Notes: generated by a model not told the origin, from the sequence alone. A stretch of DNA of 64,000 nucleotides from Parapedobacter sp964498395 (GCA_964498395.1 CAZCHE010000003.1:372001-436000), one strand, 5' to 3'. Shown: positions 33,920-43,426, counted from the stretch's first letter. Made by a program: numbers and translations.

Positions 33920-35403
33920 TCCAGGCTGTTTTCAAGGAGTTTGGCCAACAATTCCTCCAAATTGACTACCGCATACGTGGAAGCATAGTCTGACATCGCA
34001 TAGGGAATCACCAAAAACCCATTGTGGATATATGCGCCGCAGGAATACACCACATTGGGCACGTAACCTTCCCGCTCATTGCTATTGGGAACCAACAATG
34101 GCTCCTTTAGCCTAGCGATCTCACGTTCAGGATGTTCTAAATCAAGCAATGATACACCAAGCACATACTCCCGCATCGGCCCCACACCGTGGGTGAGCAC
34201 CAGCCAACCTGCAGCTGTTTCCAATGGCGAACCGCAATTACCGATTTGAACCAATTCCCACGGAAAAATAGGGCTTTGGATCAATTGGGCCTCGTGCCAC
34301 ACGTTGATCTTGTCTGAATACGCAATGTAGTTATTGACCCCGTCTATTCTACATAATAGGGCATATCTCCCATTTATCTTGCGAGGAAAGAGCGCCATCC
34401 CTTTGTTTTGTGCGATACGCCCATGTATGGGCAAGACTTTGAAATGCAGAAAGTCTTTGGTCATCAACAGTTTGGGCAAGATAGAAACGCCGTCATAGGC
34501 GGTATAAGTAGCGTAATAGGTCACACCGCCCCTGTCGTCAACAAATCGTACGAACCTGGCATCTTCGATACCGTTCTTTTCCGTTTCAGCGATGGGGAAT
34601 ATCACCCGCTCGCAAACCGCGGTATCCGTTGAGAATGTCATTTCGTAATGTGATGATGCCAACCAGTTGACTTCTTGTAAAAACGTCAAGTTGTCTTGCC
34701 TTGGTTCCAATTGCACCTGAGCCGCTTTAAGTCCCCGTTTCAAGTCCTCATAGGTAAACGTATTAGTAAGCTGGTCACGAATGATTTCATAGGCTTCATC
34801 ATTGCTATACCCACTATCGTTCCACATCTCCCTTAACTTGCGAAGAAAGGATTTCTTATGGTAAACATGGTTTTTCACATGCATCGGCACTTCCAACATC
34901 TTACCCGGGGGATCGATATCAATATTTTGGTGTTCATCCAGTACCCCTTGCCTGAATACAATAGAAGAAATATGGCCTTCACCGGTAGCCCTAAAACTAA
35001 TGATGATTCTTTTTTGCCCCGGAGCAAGTGAGGTTTGGTCGGGATGTTCCACAATGGAAGGATTGAAAAACGCCGCTGCTTCTATCGAGTATTCCATGGT
35101 AAAATAGGCCCCGATTAGGAGTTTCAGGTGTTCAGGCAGTTTACCATGGTCGATCGACATTCGTTCCATGATGGGCACAAGGCGACTGAAATGATCGAAA
35201 AATATCCGCTGAATACTGCGGTGCCGCCTGGAATACTTGCGCAATAACTGGCTAAGCGTATCGCGCTGTCGCTTATTCCCCAAGTCTAACACGCTTTTAA
35301 TCAATTGTTTCGCACGATCTTCTCCTGTAAACAGGTGCCTAGCGATCACCCTGCTCGAATCAGGCTGAAATATTTTCTCTTTCCTAATTAACTTTACTGA
35401 CAT
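33916..35403 (-). CDS. GH130-type glycoside phosphorylase/hydrolase with long N-terminal extension
   Basis: A 495-residue cytosolic protein (no signal peptide) of the PF04041/GH130 five-bladed propeller group. Family motifs include FRATGEGHISSIVFRQG, the catalytic-site stretch NGIEDARFVRFVDD (Asp proton donor region), YYATYTAYDGVS, and NCGSPLETAAGWLVLTHGVG. GH130 enzymes use phosphate or water on beta-mannosyl linkages. The roughly 130-residue helical N-terminal part (DRAKQLIKSVLDLGNKRQRD and following) is longer than in short GH130 members. It converges on the two GT genes, which suggests synthesis and recycling of one mannan-like saccharide. The linkage is unknown. Confidence 0.85.
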   Translation of the reverse strand: MSVKLIRKEKIFQPDSSRVIARHLFTGEDRAKQLIKSVLDLGNKRQRDTLSQLLRKYSRRHRSIQRIFFDHFSRLVPIMERMSIDHGKLPEHLKLLIGAYFTMEYSIEAAAFFNPSIVEHPDQTSLAPGQKRIIISFRATGEGHISSIVFRQGVLDEHQNIDIDPPGKMLEVPMHVKNHVYHKKSFLRKLREMWNDSGYSNDEAYEIIRDQLTNTFTYEDLKRGLKAAQVQLEPRQDNLTFLQEVNWLASSHYEMTFSTDTAVCERVIFPIAETEKNGIEDARFVRFVDDRGGVTYYATYTAYDGVSILPKLLMTKDFLHFKVLPIHGRIAQNKGMALFPRKINGRYALLCRIDGVNNYIAYSDKINVWHEAQLIQSPIFPWELVQIGNCGSPLETAAGWLVLTHGVGPMREYVLGVSLLDLEHPEREIARLKEPLLVPNSNEREGYVPNVVYSCGAYIHNGFLVIPYAMSDYASTYAVVNLEELLAKLLENSLD

Positions 35404-35592
35404 TGGCTTTCTAGTATTCTATCCTAACGTTAAAGATGAAAGACACCATCTCCCCCCATACTGAAACCTAGGTAGCGAATCAAACACAAAAAGTTTTTCT
35501 CCTAAAAAACGTCGCAAAAATCATTCTTTTTTTCGACATTCGATTATTTACTCAGATGTGGATACTCGGCAACAGCACTAAAACAATCGGCC

Positions 35593-36495
35593 ATGGTTCA
35601 ACAATTAGCTTCAAAAGGTGCGCAAGCATTTGACTGGATAGACCTATCCAATCCAACCCCTGATGAAATCAAGCAAATAGCAGATCAATATGTTTTGCAT
35701 GAAGCCTCCATCAAGGACTGCATGCAGCCCGATCATTTGCCCAAACACGAACTATTTGACAACTATACCTTTATCATTTTCAGGGTATTGTCTACCAACC
35801 CGGTACATGAGGCAGACACCATACAGGAACTGACCAATAAAATTTCGATTTTCTATACCAAAGATTACCTCATCACGGTCCATCAAGCGGAAGATAACCT
35901 GATCGACCTGGTTAAAGCCAAACGCATCGACACCGGCAAATGCGATAATACGCTCCATCTGCTCAATGCATTGATCAAAGAATCCATATTGACGTTTGAA
36001 CAACCCGGCCTCAAATTATCCGAATCGTTGGACTACTATGAGGAGCGTGTATTTCTACGGCAACGGAAGTCGCCTATCCTGCGTGGGCTGTATTTTGTGA
36101 AGCGAAAAATCGATGTCATCAGGCGGGTGATGCTGTTGTCATATGAGATCGTAGATAATATCGATTCAATGGATCAACGTGATGTATATACACGTGACCT
36201 ACGCGACTTATACCTACGTACACAAACGTACTTCGACAATCTATCAGAGAACACGTCCCAATTGTTGTCGGTCTATTTTTCCATTGCTTCCCAACGAACC
36301 AACGAAATCATGCGTGTACTGACGGTTTTCTCGGTATTTTTTATGCCACTGACATTTATCGTCGGCGTCTACGGCATGAATTTCAACTGGATGCCGGAAT
36401 TGGAATGGTATTATGGCTATCCCGCCGTGATGCTTTTGATGGCGGTGATTTCCATCGGCATTTATTTCTGGTTCAAAAAACGGGGATGGTTATGA
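35593..36495 (+). CDS. corA: CorA family magnesium/cobalt transporter
   Basis: A 300-residue inner-membrane divalent-cation channel. A large N-terminal cytosolic domain (residues 1-235) is followed by two C-terminal membrane helices; the diagnostic YGMNF selectivity motif lies in FIVGVYGMNFNWMPELEWYYG. The long stalk helix region NIDSMDQRDVYTRDLRDLYL fits CorA. The start at 35593 gives MVQQLASKGAQAFDWIDL. Magnesium is the usual substrate. It stands alone, between the divergent GH130 gene and convergent tsaB. Confidence 0.93.
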   Translation: MVQQLASKGAQAFDWIDLSNPTPDEIKQIADQYVLHEASIKDCMQPDHLPKHELFDNYTFIIFRVLSTNPVHEADTIQELTNKISIFYTKDYLITVHQAEDNLIDLVKAKRIDTGKCDNTLHLLNALIKESILTFEQPGLKLSESLDYYEERVFLRQRKSPILRGLYFVKRKIDVIRRVMLLSYEIVDNIDSMDQRDVYTRDLRDLYLRTQTYFDNLSENTSQLLSVYFSIASQRTNEIMRVLTVFSVFFMPLTFIVGVYGMNFNWMPELEWYYGYPAVMLLMAVISIGIYFWFKKRGWL

Positions 36496-36511
36496 CTGTC
36501 ACCATTCAACT

Positions 36512-37222
36512 TTAGGTCATCTTTTGCTGTTTAGGCGTGGTTGCCACAAAATCCTTGAGGTAATAAGGCTCAAAATAGGCTACATCTTCAACATCATTGT
36601 CCGTGAAAGCCTGATAAGCCAATCGGCTTAAATACCGGGCCGAATTTTTAAAGGCGGGCTTCACATTGACCTGTTTACTGCCTGCAAATAATTCCTCAAA
36701 TTTGTCCGCGCCGCTACCAAATAAAATAATTTCCCTATCGGGTGCCAAGTGATCGAAAGATTCGCCATCTATGATATTCGCCGCCGTATCAGTCATCAGG
36801 TTCAGGCGGTGGTCATACACTGCGGAATACACTTCCATCCTCCGGGCGTCTACCATGGGGCATAGCCAGGTTTTTTCGTCGATGTCGCTTGAGCAGGTAG
36901 ACAAAAAACCGTGCGCCATCCCAGATAGGGTATCCACGGCAATTAATGGCAGATCGGTGGCATAGCACAGTCCTTTGGCCGTCGACACCCCGATTCGCAA
37001 CCCTGTATACGAACCAGGCCCCTTACTGACTGCCACCGCCGCCAAGTCAGCAAATGCTAATCCCGCTTCTTGGAGCACTTCTGCTATTAACAGCGTCAAT
37101 CGAGCGGCATGCACATTAGGTTCATCAAGGTCGCGGAAAACCACCGTCTCACCGTTGGTGGACAATGCCACGGAACACACTTGAGTAGCGGTCTCGATTT
37201 GGAGGATATGGTAAACAGGCAT
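36512..37222 (-). CDS. tsaB: tRNA threonylcarbamoyladenosine biosynthesis protein TsaB
   Basis: A 236-residue ASKHA-fold protein that pairs with TsaD to build t6A37 on ANN-decoding tRNAs. The N-terminus ILQIETATQVCSVALS and the KGPGSYTGLRIGVSTAKGLCYA motif are diagnostic, followed by VDTLSGMAHGF and MVDARRMEVYSAVYD. Cytosolic. It lies downstream of a stutter-repeat gap and converges with corA. Confidence 0.95.
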   Translation of the reverse strand: MPVYHILQIETATQVCSVALSTNGETVVFRDLDEPNVHAARLTLLIAEVLQEAGLAFADLAAVAVSKGPGSYTGLRIGVSTAKGLCYATDLPLIAVDTLSGMAHGFLSTCSSDIDEKTWLCPMVDARRMEVYSAVYDHRLNLMTDTAANIIDGESFDHLAPDREIILFGSGADKFEELFAGSKQVNVKPAFKNSARYLSRLAYQAFTDNDVEDVAYFEPYYLKDFVATTPKQQKMT

Positions 37223-37248
37223 ACGGATGCGAAGTTAGCGATTTTTTT

Positions 37249-37324
37249 GAAGATGGGAGACTGGAGATGGAAGACCGGAGACCGGAGACGGAGGACCGAA
37301 GATGGAAGATGGGAGACCGGAGCC
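37249..37324. repeat. GGAGACCGGAGACGGAAGA stutter repeat between yidD and tsaB
   Basis: About 75 bases of variable words: GATGGGAGACTGGAGATGG, AAGACCGGAGACCGGAGACG, GAGGACCGAAGATGG, AAGATGGGAGACCGGAG. Purine-rich on the plus strand. Open frames crossing it are artefacts of the repeat. Same family as 20208-20255. Confidence 0.7.
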
Positions 37325-37340
37325 TGTTGCCGATGGCAGC

Positions 37341-37595
37341 CTAAGGTACTGGGTCGTGGCCGTGGCCTCCCCATGGGTGGCAGCGCGAAATCCGCTTGAG
37401 GGTAAGCCATCCACCCTTAAACGGTCCGTATTTACGGATCGCCTCCACTCCATATTGCGAGCAGGTGGGTGTGTATCGACAGGAAGCACCAAGCATGGGC
37501 GATAGCAACCATTGGTATGCGCGAATCAGCACCAGGAAAATCCCGCCTACGGCTGCTTTAATCACTTTCTCCCAAATGAACCTGAGCACATTCAT
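37341..37595 (-). CDS. yidD: Membrane protein insertion efficiency factor YidD
   Basis: An 84-residue membrane-associated protein that assists YidC-dependent insertion. Hallmarks are LIRAYQWLLSPMLGASCRYTPTCSQYGVEAI and KRISRCHPWGGHGHDPVP, with the three conserved cysteines. Its start overlaps rnpA by 38 bases. The order rpmH-rnpA-yidD is the classic one; yidC is not in the following position. Confidence 0.95.
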   Translation of the reverse strand: MNVLRFIWEKVIKAAVGGIFLVLIRAYQWLLSPMLGASCRYTPTCSQYGVEAIRKYGPFKGGWLTLKRISRCHPWGGHGHDPVP

Positions 37596-37965
37596 GGCGT
37601 AATTTTACTAAAACATCGGCCATTCGCCGGTGTATCGTCGGATAATCAAGCAATTCTTTACCAACATATTGCACCGCGATGGCAAGGCCGAAGGGCTGGT
37701 CTACCAGGTAAGGATACAATAATGTTCCTTTTTGCAAACGATAGGCTTCACGCATCCGACGCTTCAACAGGTTACGTTGCACCGCGTGACGGAACCTACG
37801 CTTCGCTACGGAGAACATCACTTGTGCCTTGGTTTGCGGATTCATCACCTTAACAAAAACAACACGATAGGGATATACAAAAAAAGAAGAACCATTGTGG
37901 AAAAGGTCGGCAATCAACCTTTTGCTACACAATCGTTCTTCTTTGGAAAATGTATGTGCTTTCAT
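37558..37965 (-). CDS. rnpA: Ribonuclease P protein component
   Basis: A 135-residue basic protein that binds the RNase P RNA for tRNA 5' processing. The ATG at 37965 (MKAHTFSKEERLCSKRLI) is chosen; an open frame to 38022 continues into non-conserved sequence. The conserved RNR-type motif is present in VMFSVAKRRFRHAVQRNLLKRRMREAYR. It lies 65 bases downstream of rpmH and shares its promoter. Confidence 0.95.
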   Translation of the reverse strand: MKAHTFSKEERLCSKRLIADLFHNGSSFFVYPYRVVFVKVMNPQTKAQVMFSVAKRRFRHAVQRNLLKRRMREAYRLQKGTLLYPYLVDQPFGLAIAVQYVGKELLDYPTIHRRMADVLVKLRHECAQVHLGESD

Positions 37966-38030
37966 TATCGATGACGTTGCGGAAACCGGTTGAAGGCTCC
38001 GGACGCAAGCGGCCACCGGCAATGTAACTC

Positions 38031-38189
38031 TTAGGCTTTATGACGGCCTTCGTCCGATACGGAGAGGCGTTTTCTACCTTTTGCTCTTCTAGCAGCCAAT
38101 ACACGGCGACCGTTGGCAGTGCTCATGCGCTCCCTGAATCCGTGCTTGTTCCTTCTCTTCCGTTGCGATGGCTGAAATGTTCTCTTCAT
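38031..38189 (-). CDS. rpmH: Ribosomal protein L34
   Basis: A 52-residue ribosomal protein, read directly from the sequence: it begins MKRTFQPSQRKRRNKHGFRE, continues with RMSTANGRRVLAARRAKGRK and ends RLSVSDEGRHKA. This is a full L34 with the invariant TFQPS and HGFR motifs. It is too short for common ORF cut-offs. First gene of the rpmH-rnpA-yidD unit, preceded by a strong promoter at 38232-38263. Confidence 0.98.
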   Translation of the reverse strand: MKRTFQPSQRKRRNKHGFRERMSTANGRRVLAARRAKGRKRLSVSDEGRHKA

Positions 38190-38231
38190 GACGCTTATCT
38201 AAATTTCTTTGTTATCCCAAAAATGAGAGCG

Positions 38232-38263
38232 CAAATGTACGGCTTAATTCTGCAAATATCAAA
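38232..38263 (-). promoter_or_regulatory. rpmH promoter
   Basis: Minus-strand TTTG (38263-38260), 20-base spacer, TACATTTG (38239-38232), 43 bases before the rpmH ATG. An exact consensus in both boxes. Confidence 0.75.
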
Positions 38264-38317
38264 TTTATGTAGATAATTTTTGTACCGGAACCATCCGACA
38301 TTCCAGTTCGTTGTTAT

Positions 38318-39379
38318 TTACCACATCATGCTGCACCACCATGGCTCTTCAAACAGCACCTCCACCGGTATGCAAACCAAGCTGCGCAACAACTTCGTAG
38401 GCAAATAACCGAAATACTTACGGAAGGCCGTGGAAAAATGCGATGCATGCTTGTAGCCGACTTCTTGGGCCACGACGGCTACCTTTTGGTTGTTCTTGAG
38501 CAGCAACGATTTTGCGAGCTCCATGCGGCAAGCCGTTAAGTAGGCAAAAACCGTCGTGCCAAACACCTGTTTAAAGTGCTTTTTCAATGTCGCGTCATTC
38601 GTTCCAACCGCATGAGCAAGCCCGACCAACGAATAAGACTTGTTCGGCTTCTGGCTTAACATGTCACGTACTTTGTAAACCCGCTGTAGTTCTTCTTCAC
38701 GCAACCCTTGCGATTGGTTTTCCAACGCATGATGTATTGATTGCTCTAAATGGAGGGCCAACAGCACCTCAATTTTCGCACGAATATAATGATGGCGGAT
38801 ATATGCCGGCCGTTTGCAGTCAATAATATTATATAATATCGTAAATTGATCCGGCATGATGTGAAGCGGTGGCTGATCTGCCGCATAGGTATTTACCCAT
38901 TCTTTTTCTTCCTGACCAGCCGATGCATTCGATCGTGGCAAATGCAACCGAAAATGCGATTCCTCCATCCCTACCACAACTAACGTAATCTCTTCGTGTA
39001 CTGCAAACTCTACCACGCTTGTTGAACCTTTTGGAACAAAAACGTGGTGATGTTCACCCGAGCGGAATACCTGTGCCTGCACACCATTTACATACCATTT
39101 GCTCATGCCTTCTAACATGTACACTAAACATACGGCATCCTCGTGGTCACTGGTTAATACCACCTGTTGTCTTTTGGCTCTGCGCAGCCTAAAAACGGTG
39201 TAGGAGACTTGTTCAAATTGAAAACGAGTGATGAAACCAAAGGGCGTACTGTCCACCCGTTCCGACACGCGGCCGGGTGACGCAGTCGCAATCGTTTCCC
39301 CTCGGCCACAAGGTAGCACCGCTAAAGGCTTTTCCAATGGGCCAGCCGTTTGCTTGAATTCGGTTATCAGGCGTCGCAT
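38318..39379 (-). CDS. AraC family regulator, siderophore-type context
   Basis: A 353-residue transcription factor. The N-terminal part (residues about 50-160) resembles a ligand or cupin-like sensing region; the C-terminal part has two helix-turn-helix units: KSYSLVGLAHAVGTNDATLKKHFKQVFG and VAVVAQEVGYKHASHFSTAFRKYFG. This resembles PchR-type regulators that activate siderophore uptake genes. It diverges from the TonB receptor gene with 121 bases between starts, so regulation of that operon is likely. About 20 residues after the HTH (VCIPVEVLFEEPWWCSMMW) are unusual and aromatic-rich. Confidence 0.87.
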   Translation of the reverse strand: MRRLITEFKQTAGPLEKPLAVLPCGRGETIATASPGRVSERVDSTPFGFITRFQFEQVSYTVFRLRRAKRQQVVLTSDHEDAVCLVYMLEGMSKWYVNGVQAQVFRSGEHHHVFVPKGSTSVVEFAVHEEITLVVVGMEESHFRLHLPRSNASAGQEEKEWVNTYAADQPPLHIMPDQFTILYNIIDCKRPAYIRHHYIRAKIEVLLALHLEQSIHHALENQSQGLREEELQRVYKVRDMLSQKPNKSYSLVGLAHAVGTNDATLKKHFKQVFGTTVFAYLTACRMELAKSLLLKNNQKVAVVAQEVGYKHASHFSTAFRKYFGYLPTKLLRSLVCIPVEVLFEEPWWCSMMW

Positions 39380-39438
39380 TTCTCCGTATTTCGTAATTTC
39401 TATTCCGCGTCGGGTAATAATTTACTCGTTTGCACATC

Positions 39439-39446
39439 TATATTTG
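39439..39446 (+). promoter_or_regulatory. -7 box for the TonB receptor operon
   Basis: TATATTTG, 54 bases before the ATG at 39501 in the divergent gap. No -33 TTTG at the right spacing, consistent with activation by the adjacent AraC protein. Confidence 0.5.
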
Positions 39447-39500
39447 CGCCAAATTTACATTATTTAGACTACATATAAATAAGGTAATTAAAAAAAACAG

Positions 39501-41945
39501 ATGAATCGAATTTTACCCACCATAATCCTGCTTTTTTCGACACTAGCAACTTACGCACAAAACGGAGAACTTTATGGTACGGTTACACTCCCCTCCGGAG
39601 AACCCGTCATCGGGGCTTCGATCACCTTACAACCGGGGAGCAGGGGCACCACCACGAACGAAAAGGGGTATTATTCCCTCGAAGGCGTGCCCTTTGGAAA
39701 TTATGAATTAATCGTCACGTCGTTGGAAGTACAACGCACAGCGCTTCAGATCACCATCGGCCAGGCCCGCCAACGCAGAAACGTGACCACCGAACCCAAT
39801 GATGCCAGTCGGCTGGAAGAGGTCTCGGTCGTTCGCACCACCGAAAAAAAGCAAATGGAAACCAGTGGTTTCGCCGTTGCGGTCATCGAAACCAAGGAAG
39901 CGTCTACCCGAAACCTGACCACCAATGAACTGCTCGATCGAACCGTCGGTGTACGTGTTCGCCAAAACGGTGGCATTGGGTCACAAGTGGAGTACAACCT
40001 GAATGGTCTATCCGGAAGCGCCGTAGGTTTATTTCTAGACGGCATCGAAATCTCCACTTACGGCTCGTCATTCAACCTCAATAACATACCGCCTGCGATG
40101 ATTGAACGGATCGAGGTATATAAGGGTGTATTACCATCACATTTAACCGGTGATTACGTCGGGGGGGCAATCAATGTGGTCTTAAAAAAGGATGCTTCCC
40201 AAAATAACATTACCGTGGCCACGTCATACGGTTCTTTCAACACCTTCCAATCGGACTTAGGAGCTACCTTTCGCGATAAAAAAAGCGGCTTTTCGGCCAG
40301 GGCTTCTGGCTTCTACACCTATACGGATAATAGCTTCACCACTTGGGGAAGGTCAACCACCTATGTCAATTACCTACAACAAATCACGAGGCCTTATCGT
40401 GCAAAGCGGTTCAATGATGTCTATAAATCAATAGGCGGCCGTTTTGAAGCGGGTTTTACAGATGTCAGTTGGGCCGATCAGTTTTTCCTCGGTTACAATG
40501 TTTCCGACACCTATAATGAAATCCCACATGGCACGACCATGGCAGTACCTTACGTGGGTCGATTCAGTGAATTTCAAGCACACGTGCTTAGTTTGAATTA
40601 TAACAAGAGGGATTTGTTTATCGATGGATTGGCATTGAAAGTCAATGCGGTACAAAGCAACCGTAGCACTTACCTGCAAGATACCGTCGGTTGGGCCTAT
40701 AATTGGGACGGAACGATTAGGGAAGTCATTGAATTTGGGGAACGGGTGCCGCTACGCACGACCGGTGGCGGGCAGCAAGGTGTCAAAAGCATCACACAGG
40801 TCGACCGAAAAATCACCAATATACGCTCGAACCTGGGCTATACTGTTGCACCCGGCCATCGCATCTCGTTAAACCACAAATTGGAGACGACCGATCGGGA
40901 TGACAACGACCTCTTGAATCCCATCAATAAAGATTTGGCGACCATTAGCGTTTTGACCAAAAACATTGTATCGTTTAACTACGAGGCACAGACCTTTAAC
41001 GACAGGCTAAAGACAAACCTCCTTGGTAAATACACGTCGAATAGGACGAGCCGGAGTCGGCCTGAGATCATCACGGAAAATGGTCAACAGTCGATCATCA
41101 GGCGGGATACCACCACCTTTGCCGATAATTTCGGTTACGGTGCTACCCTCTCCTACAATATCGTTCCCCAACTGTTTGTCATCGCTTCGGGAGAGAGCGC
41201 CTTTATCATGCCCAATGAAGTCCAACTGTACGGTGACCCCGAAATCAACATCTTGTCGAACCTTAATTTACGGCCAGAAAAAAATATCAATTATAACCTG
41301 GGGCTGCGCTGGGGTACGCTTGACTTCGGCAAGCATAAGCTATCCGTTTATGGCAGTGCGTTTTGGCGGAATGGTTATGATAAAATCGCCCAACAGGTGG
41401 TCGACGTATCGGAGATCGAAGACGAAGCAGATGCCGATATCCAAACGACCCGGTATATCAATATGGGTAAAACGCAGGCACGGGGCGTCGAAGGCGAAAT
41501 CATATACATATACGATAACCGGCTGAACGCGATGTTGAATTTCTCAAAGTTCAACAACCTCTTCAAAGGAACCAATGAAGAAAGCGGAAGGGCCCATGAC
41601 CTCTATAACGAGCAAGTGCCCAATGAACCCTATTTTACCGTAAATGCCAATATCCAGTACCGGATGAACAACGTATTCCAAAGGGAATCCGCATTGAATC
41701 TATATTATAATGCTGGTTATGTAGGGGAATATTATATCGTATGGGGTGCACCGGAATGGTCCAAAACCCCTACACAATTCACCCATGATATCGGTGCCAG
41801 TTACCGTTTCCCTTCGGGCAAATTGATAGCCAGTATAGATGCCAAAAACATCCTAAATGCAGAAATCTATGACAACTTCATGGTGCAAAAACCAGGAAGG
41901 GGCATATACATAAAATTGAATTATACAATCAGTAAATTTTTATAA
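39501..41945 (+). CDS. TonB-dependent outer-membrane receptor, siderophore type
   Basis: An 814-residue receptor. Signal peptide MNRILPTIILLFSTLATYA, then a carboxypeptidase-regulatory-like domain (residues about 22-100: GELYGTVTLPSGEPVIGASI), a plug (NELLDRTVGVRVRQNGGIGSQ; IERIEVYKGVLPSHLTGDYVGGAIN) and a 22-strand barrel with terminal strand GIYIKLNYTISKF. It should import a ferric chelate using TonB energy. It lacks an N-terminal signalling domain, so control is by the divergent AraC protein rather than an anti-sigma. The next gene, eight bases on, encodes a DUF4374 lipoprotein likely to be its surface partner. Confidence 0.93.
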   Translation: MNRILPTIILLFSTLATYAQNGELYGTVTLPSGEPVIGASITLQPGSRGTTTNEKGYYSLEGVPFGNYELIVTSLEVQRTALQITIGQARQRRNVTTEPNDASRLEEVSVVRTTEKKQMETSGFAVAVIETKEASTRNLTTNELLDRTVGVRVRQNGGIGSQVEYNLNGLSGSAVGLFLDGIEISTYGSSFNLNNIPPAMIERIEVYKGVLPSHLTGDYVGGAINVVLKKDASQNNITVATSYGSFNTFQSDLGATFRDKKSGFSARASGFYTYTDNSFTTWGRSTTYVNYLQQITRPYRAKRFNDVYKSIGGRFEAGFTDVSWADQFFLGYNVSDTYNEIPHGTTMAVPYVGRFSEFQAHVLSLNYNKRDLFIDGLALKVNAVQSNRSTYLQDTVGWAYNWDGTIREVIEFGERVPLRTTGGGQQGVKSITQVDRKITNIRSNLGYTVAPGHRISLNHKLETTDRDDNDLLNPINKDLATISVLTKNIVSFNYEAQTFNDRLKTNLLGKYTSNRTSRSRPEIITENGQQSIIRRDTTTFADNFGYGATLSYNIVPQLFVIASGESAFIMPNEVQLYGDPEINILSNLNLRPEKNINYNLGLRWGTLDFGKHKLSVYGSAFWRNGYDKIAQQVVDVSEIEDEADADIQTTRYINMGKTQARGVEGEIIYIYDNRLNAMLNFSKFNNLFKGTNEESGRAHDLYNEQVPNEPYFTVNANIQYRMNNVFQRESALNLYYNAGYVGEYYIVWGAPEWSKTPTQFTHDIGASYRFPSGKLIASIDAKNILNAEIYDNFMVQKPGRGIYIKLNYTISKFL

Positions 41946-41953
41946 AAACAAAT

Positions 41954-43327
41954 ATGATGAGAAATCAATTGACAAAAGCAGTATTGGGAGCAGCCATGGT
42001 TGCTGTCATACTAGGTAGTTGCAGTAAAAATAATGACGGGCCGATAGTTGAACCTCCGGTTGAGGAGGATAGTCGGTGGATCACCTTAACGGCAGCCTTC
42101 CCGGATGAAGGCGGTACGCCTGGTAATGGTGGTACATTGGCATACGCCATATCACCCGTAAACGCTGCAGACCCCAACTACGAAGTACGGATTTTTGATG
42201 CTGGTAAAGGATTCTCGCTGAAATCCCAGCGTACCGCTCGCGTGCAAGCCTCTGATGACGGCCAATACCTATACAACATCCAGTATACGGGAGCTGACGG
42301 CGGTGTCTTCAATAAGTATAAAGTGTCTGGTGAAGGGAAGTACGAAGAAGTCGGCTTTGAGCTGAATACTGCCGTGATTCTAGGCACGTCACCTCGTTGG
42401 ACAAAGGCCGCAGAAGGTATCGGTGTGGGTGTTTCATTTGGTGAAGCCATAGATCCTTACACTGGAGAAGCCCCTAATTTTGTCTATCGGAATCCAAAAG
42501 GGTCAATACGTATTGCAAATATAGACTTGGAGAATACAGCGATCACGAATACCGGAAGTGTTAACATCGATTTGGGTGAAGAAATAGAGTCCCAAGGCTA
42601 TCACGTATGGCGTGCGGATGTTCCCGTCTTGAATAAAGCCCAAGATAAAGTGTTTATCGGATTAGGTATTCGCAGGCATGATGTTAACGGTACGGTTACT
42701 TATAATAATAGTGGCGCTGTTAACGGTTGGCAAACGACTAACGAGCGGACATTGGGAACCACAACATTGGTACTGGATTACCCTTCATTAAGAAATCCTA
42801 AATTTATTGCTTCTACCGTCGCTACGACGGACAATCTTTCGTACCGGACCATGACGCAATATGTTGGTACTGACGGACATATTTACCAAGCGGCGACCAG
42901 CATGGGATCAGGGCATCAAATCTTGCGTATCAGCAGTTCAACGGGCGATTATGATAACGCATACGACTTTAACTTAAATACTGCTTTAGGTATTGAAAAT
43001 ACTGGTATCAGGGCTTTCCGTTATGTCAAAGACGGTATCGGCATCGTATTGTATAACGTAAACAACACGGGTGGCTACGTCGCGTTGGTTGATTTGAACG
43101 CTAAGACGGCCACTAAATTAGCAACCGACATCGAGGCAGACGCAGATTTGGCAACCACATTCGGCCAATACCAAAATATAGGCGTCGATGGCGACTATGC
43201 CTATGTCCCATTGACCCCGAGTGGCAAAGATGGCAACCTGTATGTAGTCGACTGGAAAAACAAAGCCATCGCCAAAGGAGCTAAACTGACTAACCAGTCT
43301 GGCAGCTTCTTTATTGGTGCTTATTAA
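41954..43327 (+). CDS. DUF4374 surface lipoprotein, XusB-like
   Basis: A 457-residue lipoprotein (lipobox ILGSC, Cys23; an ATG at 41957 is an alternative start). The mature part is a predicted beta-propeller with repeated strand-turn units such as VAGWRITLTAAF-like repeats, GQYLYNIQYTGADGGVFNKYKV, HIYQAATSMGSGHQILRIS and GDYAYVPLTPSGKDGNLYVVDW. As I recall, the xenosiderophore lipoprotein XusB of Bacteroides thetaiotaomicron belongs to this DUF4374 family and captures ferric enterobactin for the XusA receptor. Here it follows a TonB receptor directly, so the same job is likely. The inner-membrane PepSY partner is not adjacent. A terminator follows. Confidence 0.82.
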   Translation: MMRNQLTKAVLGAAMVAVILGSCSKNNDGPIVEPPVEEDSRWITLTAAFPDEGGTPGNGGTLAYAISPVNAADPNYEVRIFDAGKGFSLKSQRTARVQASDDGQYLYNIQYTGADGGVFNKYKVSGEGKYEEVGFELNTAVILGTSPRWTKAAEGIGVGVSFGEAIDPYTGEAPNFVYRNPKGSIRIANIDLENTAITNTGSVNIDLGEEIESQGYHVWRADVPVLNKAQDKVFIGLGIRRHDVNGTVTYNNSGAVNGWQTTNERTLGTTTLVLDYPSLRNPKFIASTVATTDNLSYRTMTQYVGTDGHIYQAATSMGSGHQILRISSSTGDYDNAYDFNLNTALGIENTGIRAFRYVKDGIGIVLYNVNNTGGYVALVDLNAKTATKLATDIEADADLATTFGQYQNIGVDGDYAYVPLTPSGKDGNLYVVDWKNKAIAKGAKLTNQSGSFFIGAY

Positions 43328-43355
43328 TATCTAACCTACCAAACCGTATCAAGTA

Positions 43356-43388
43356 AAAGGGGCTGCCTTCATCGGCAGCCTTTTTTGT
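43356..43388 (+). terminator. Terminator after the DUF4374 gene
   Basis: Arms GGCTGCC and GGCAGCC around TTCATC, preceded by AAAAGG and followed by TTTTTTG. Confidence 0.88.
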
Positions 43389-43426
43389 ATTACCAACGTC
43401 CGGCCTACGATATGGGATTGAAATGA

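Noticed and set aside
37109..37399. Open frame across the GGAGACC repeat
   Set aside because: The translation is only repeat-derived Arg/Gly/Trp-rich sequence; it overlaps the repeat and tsaB antisense.
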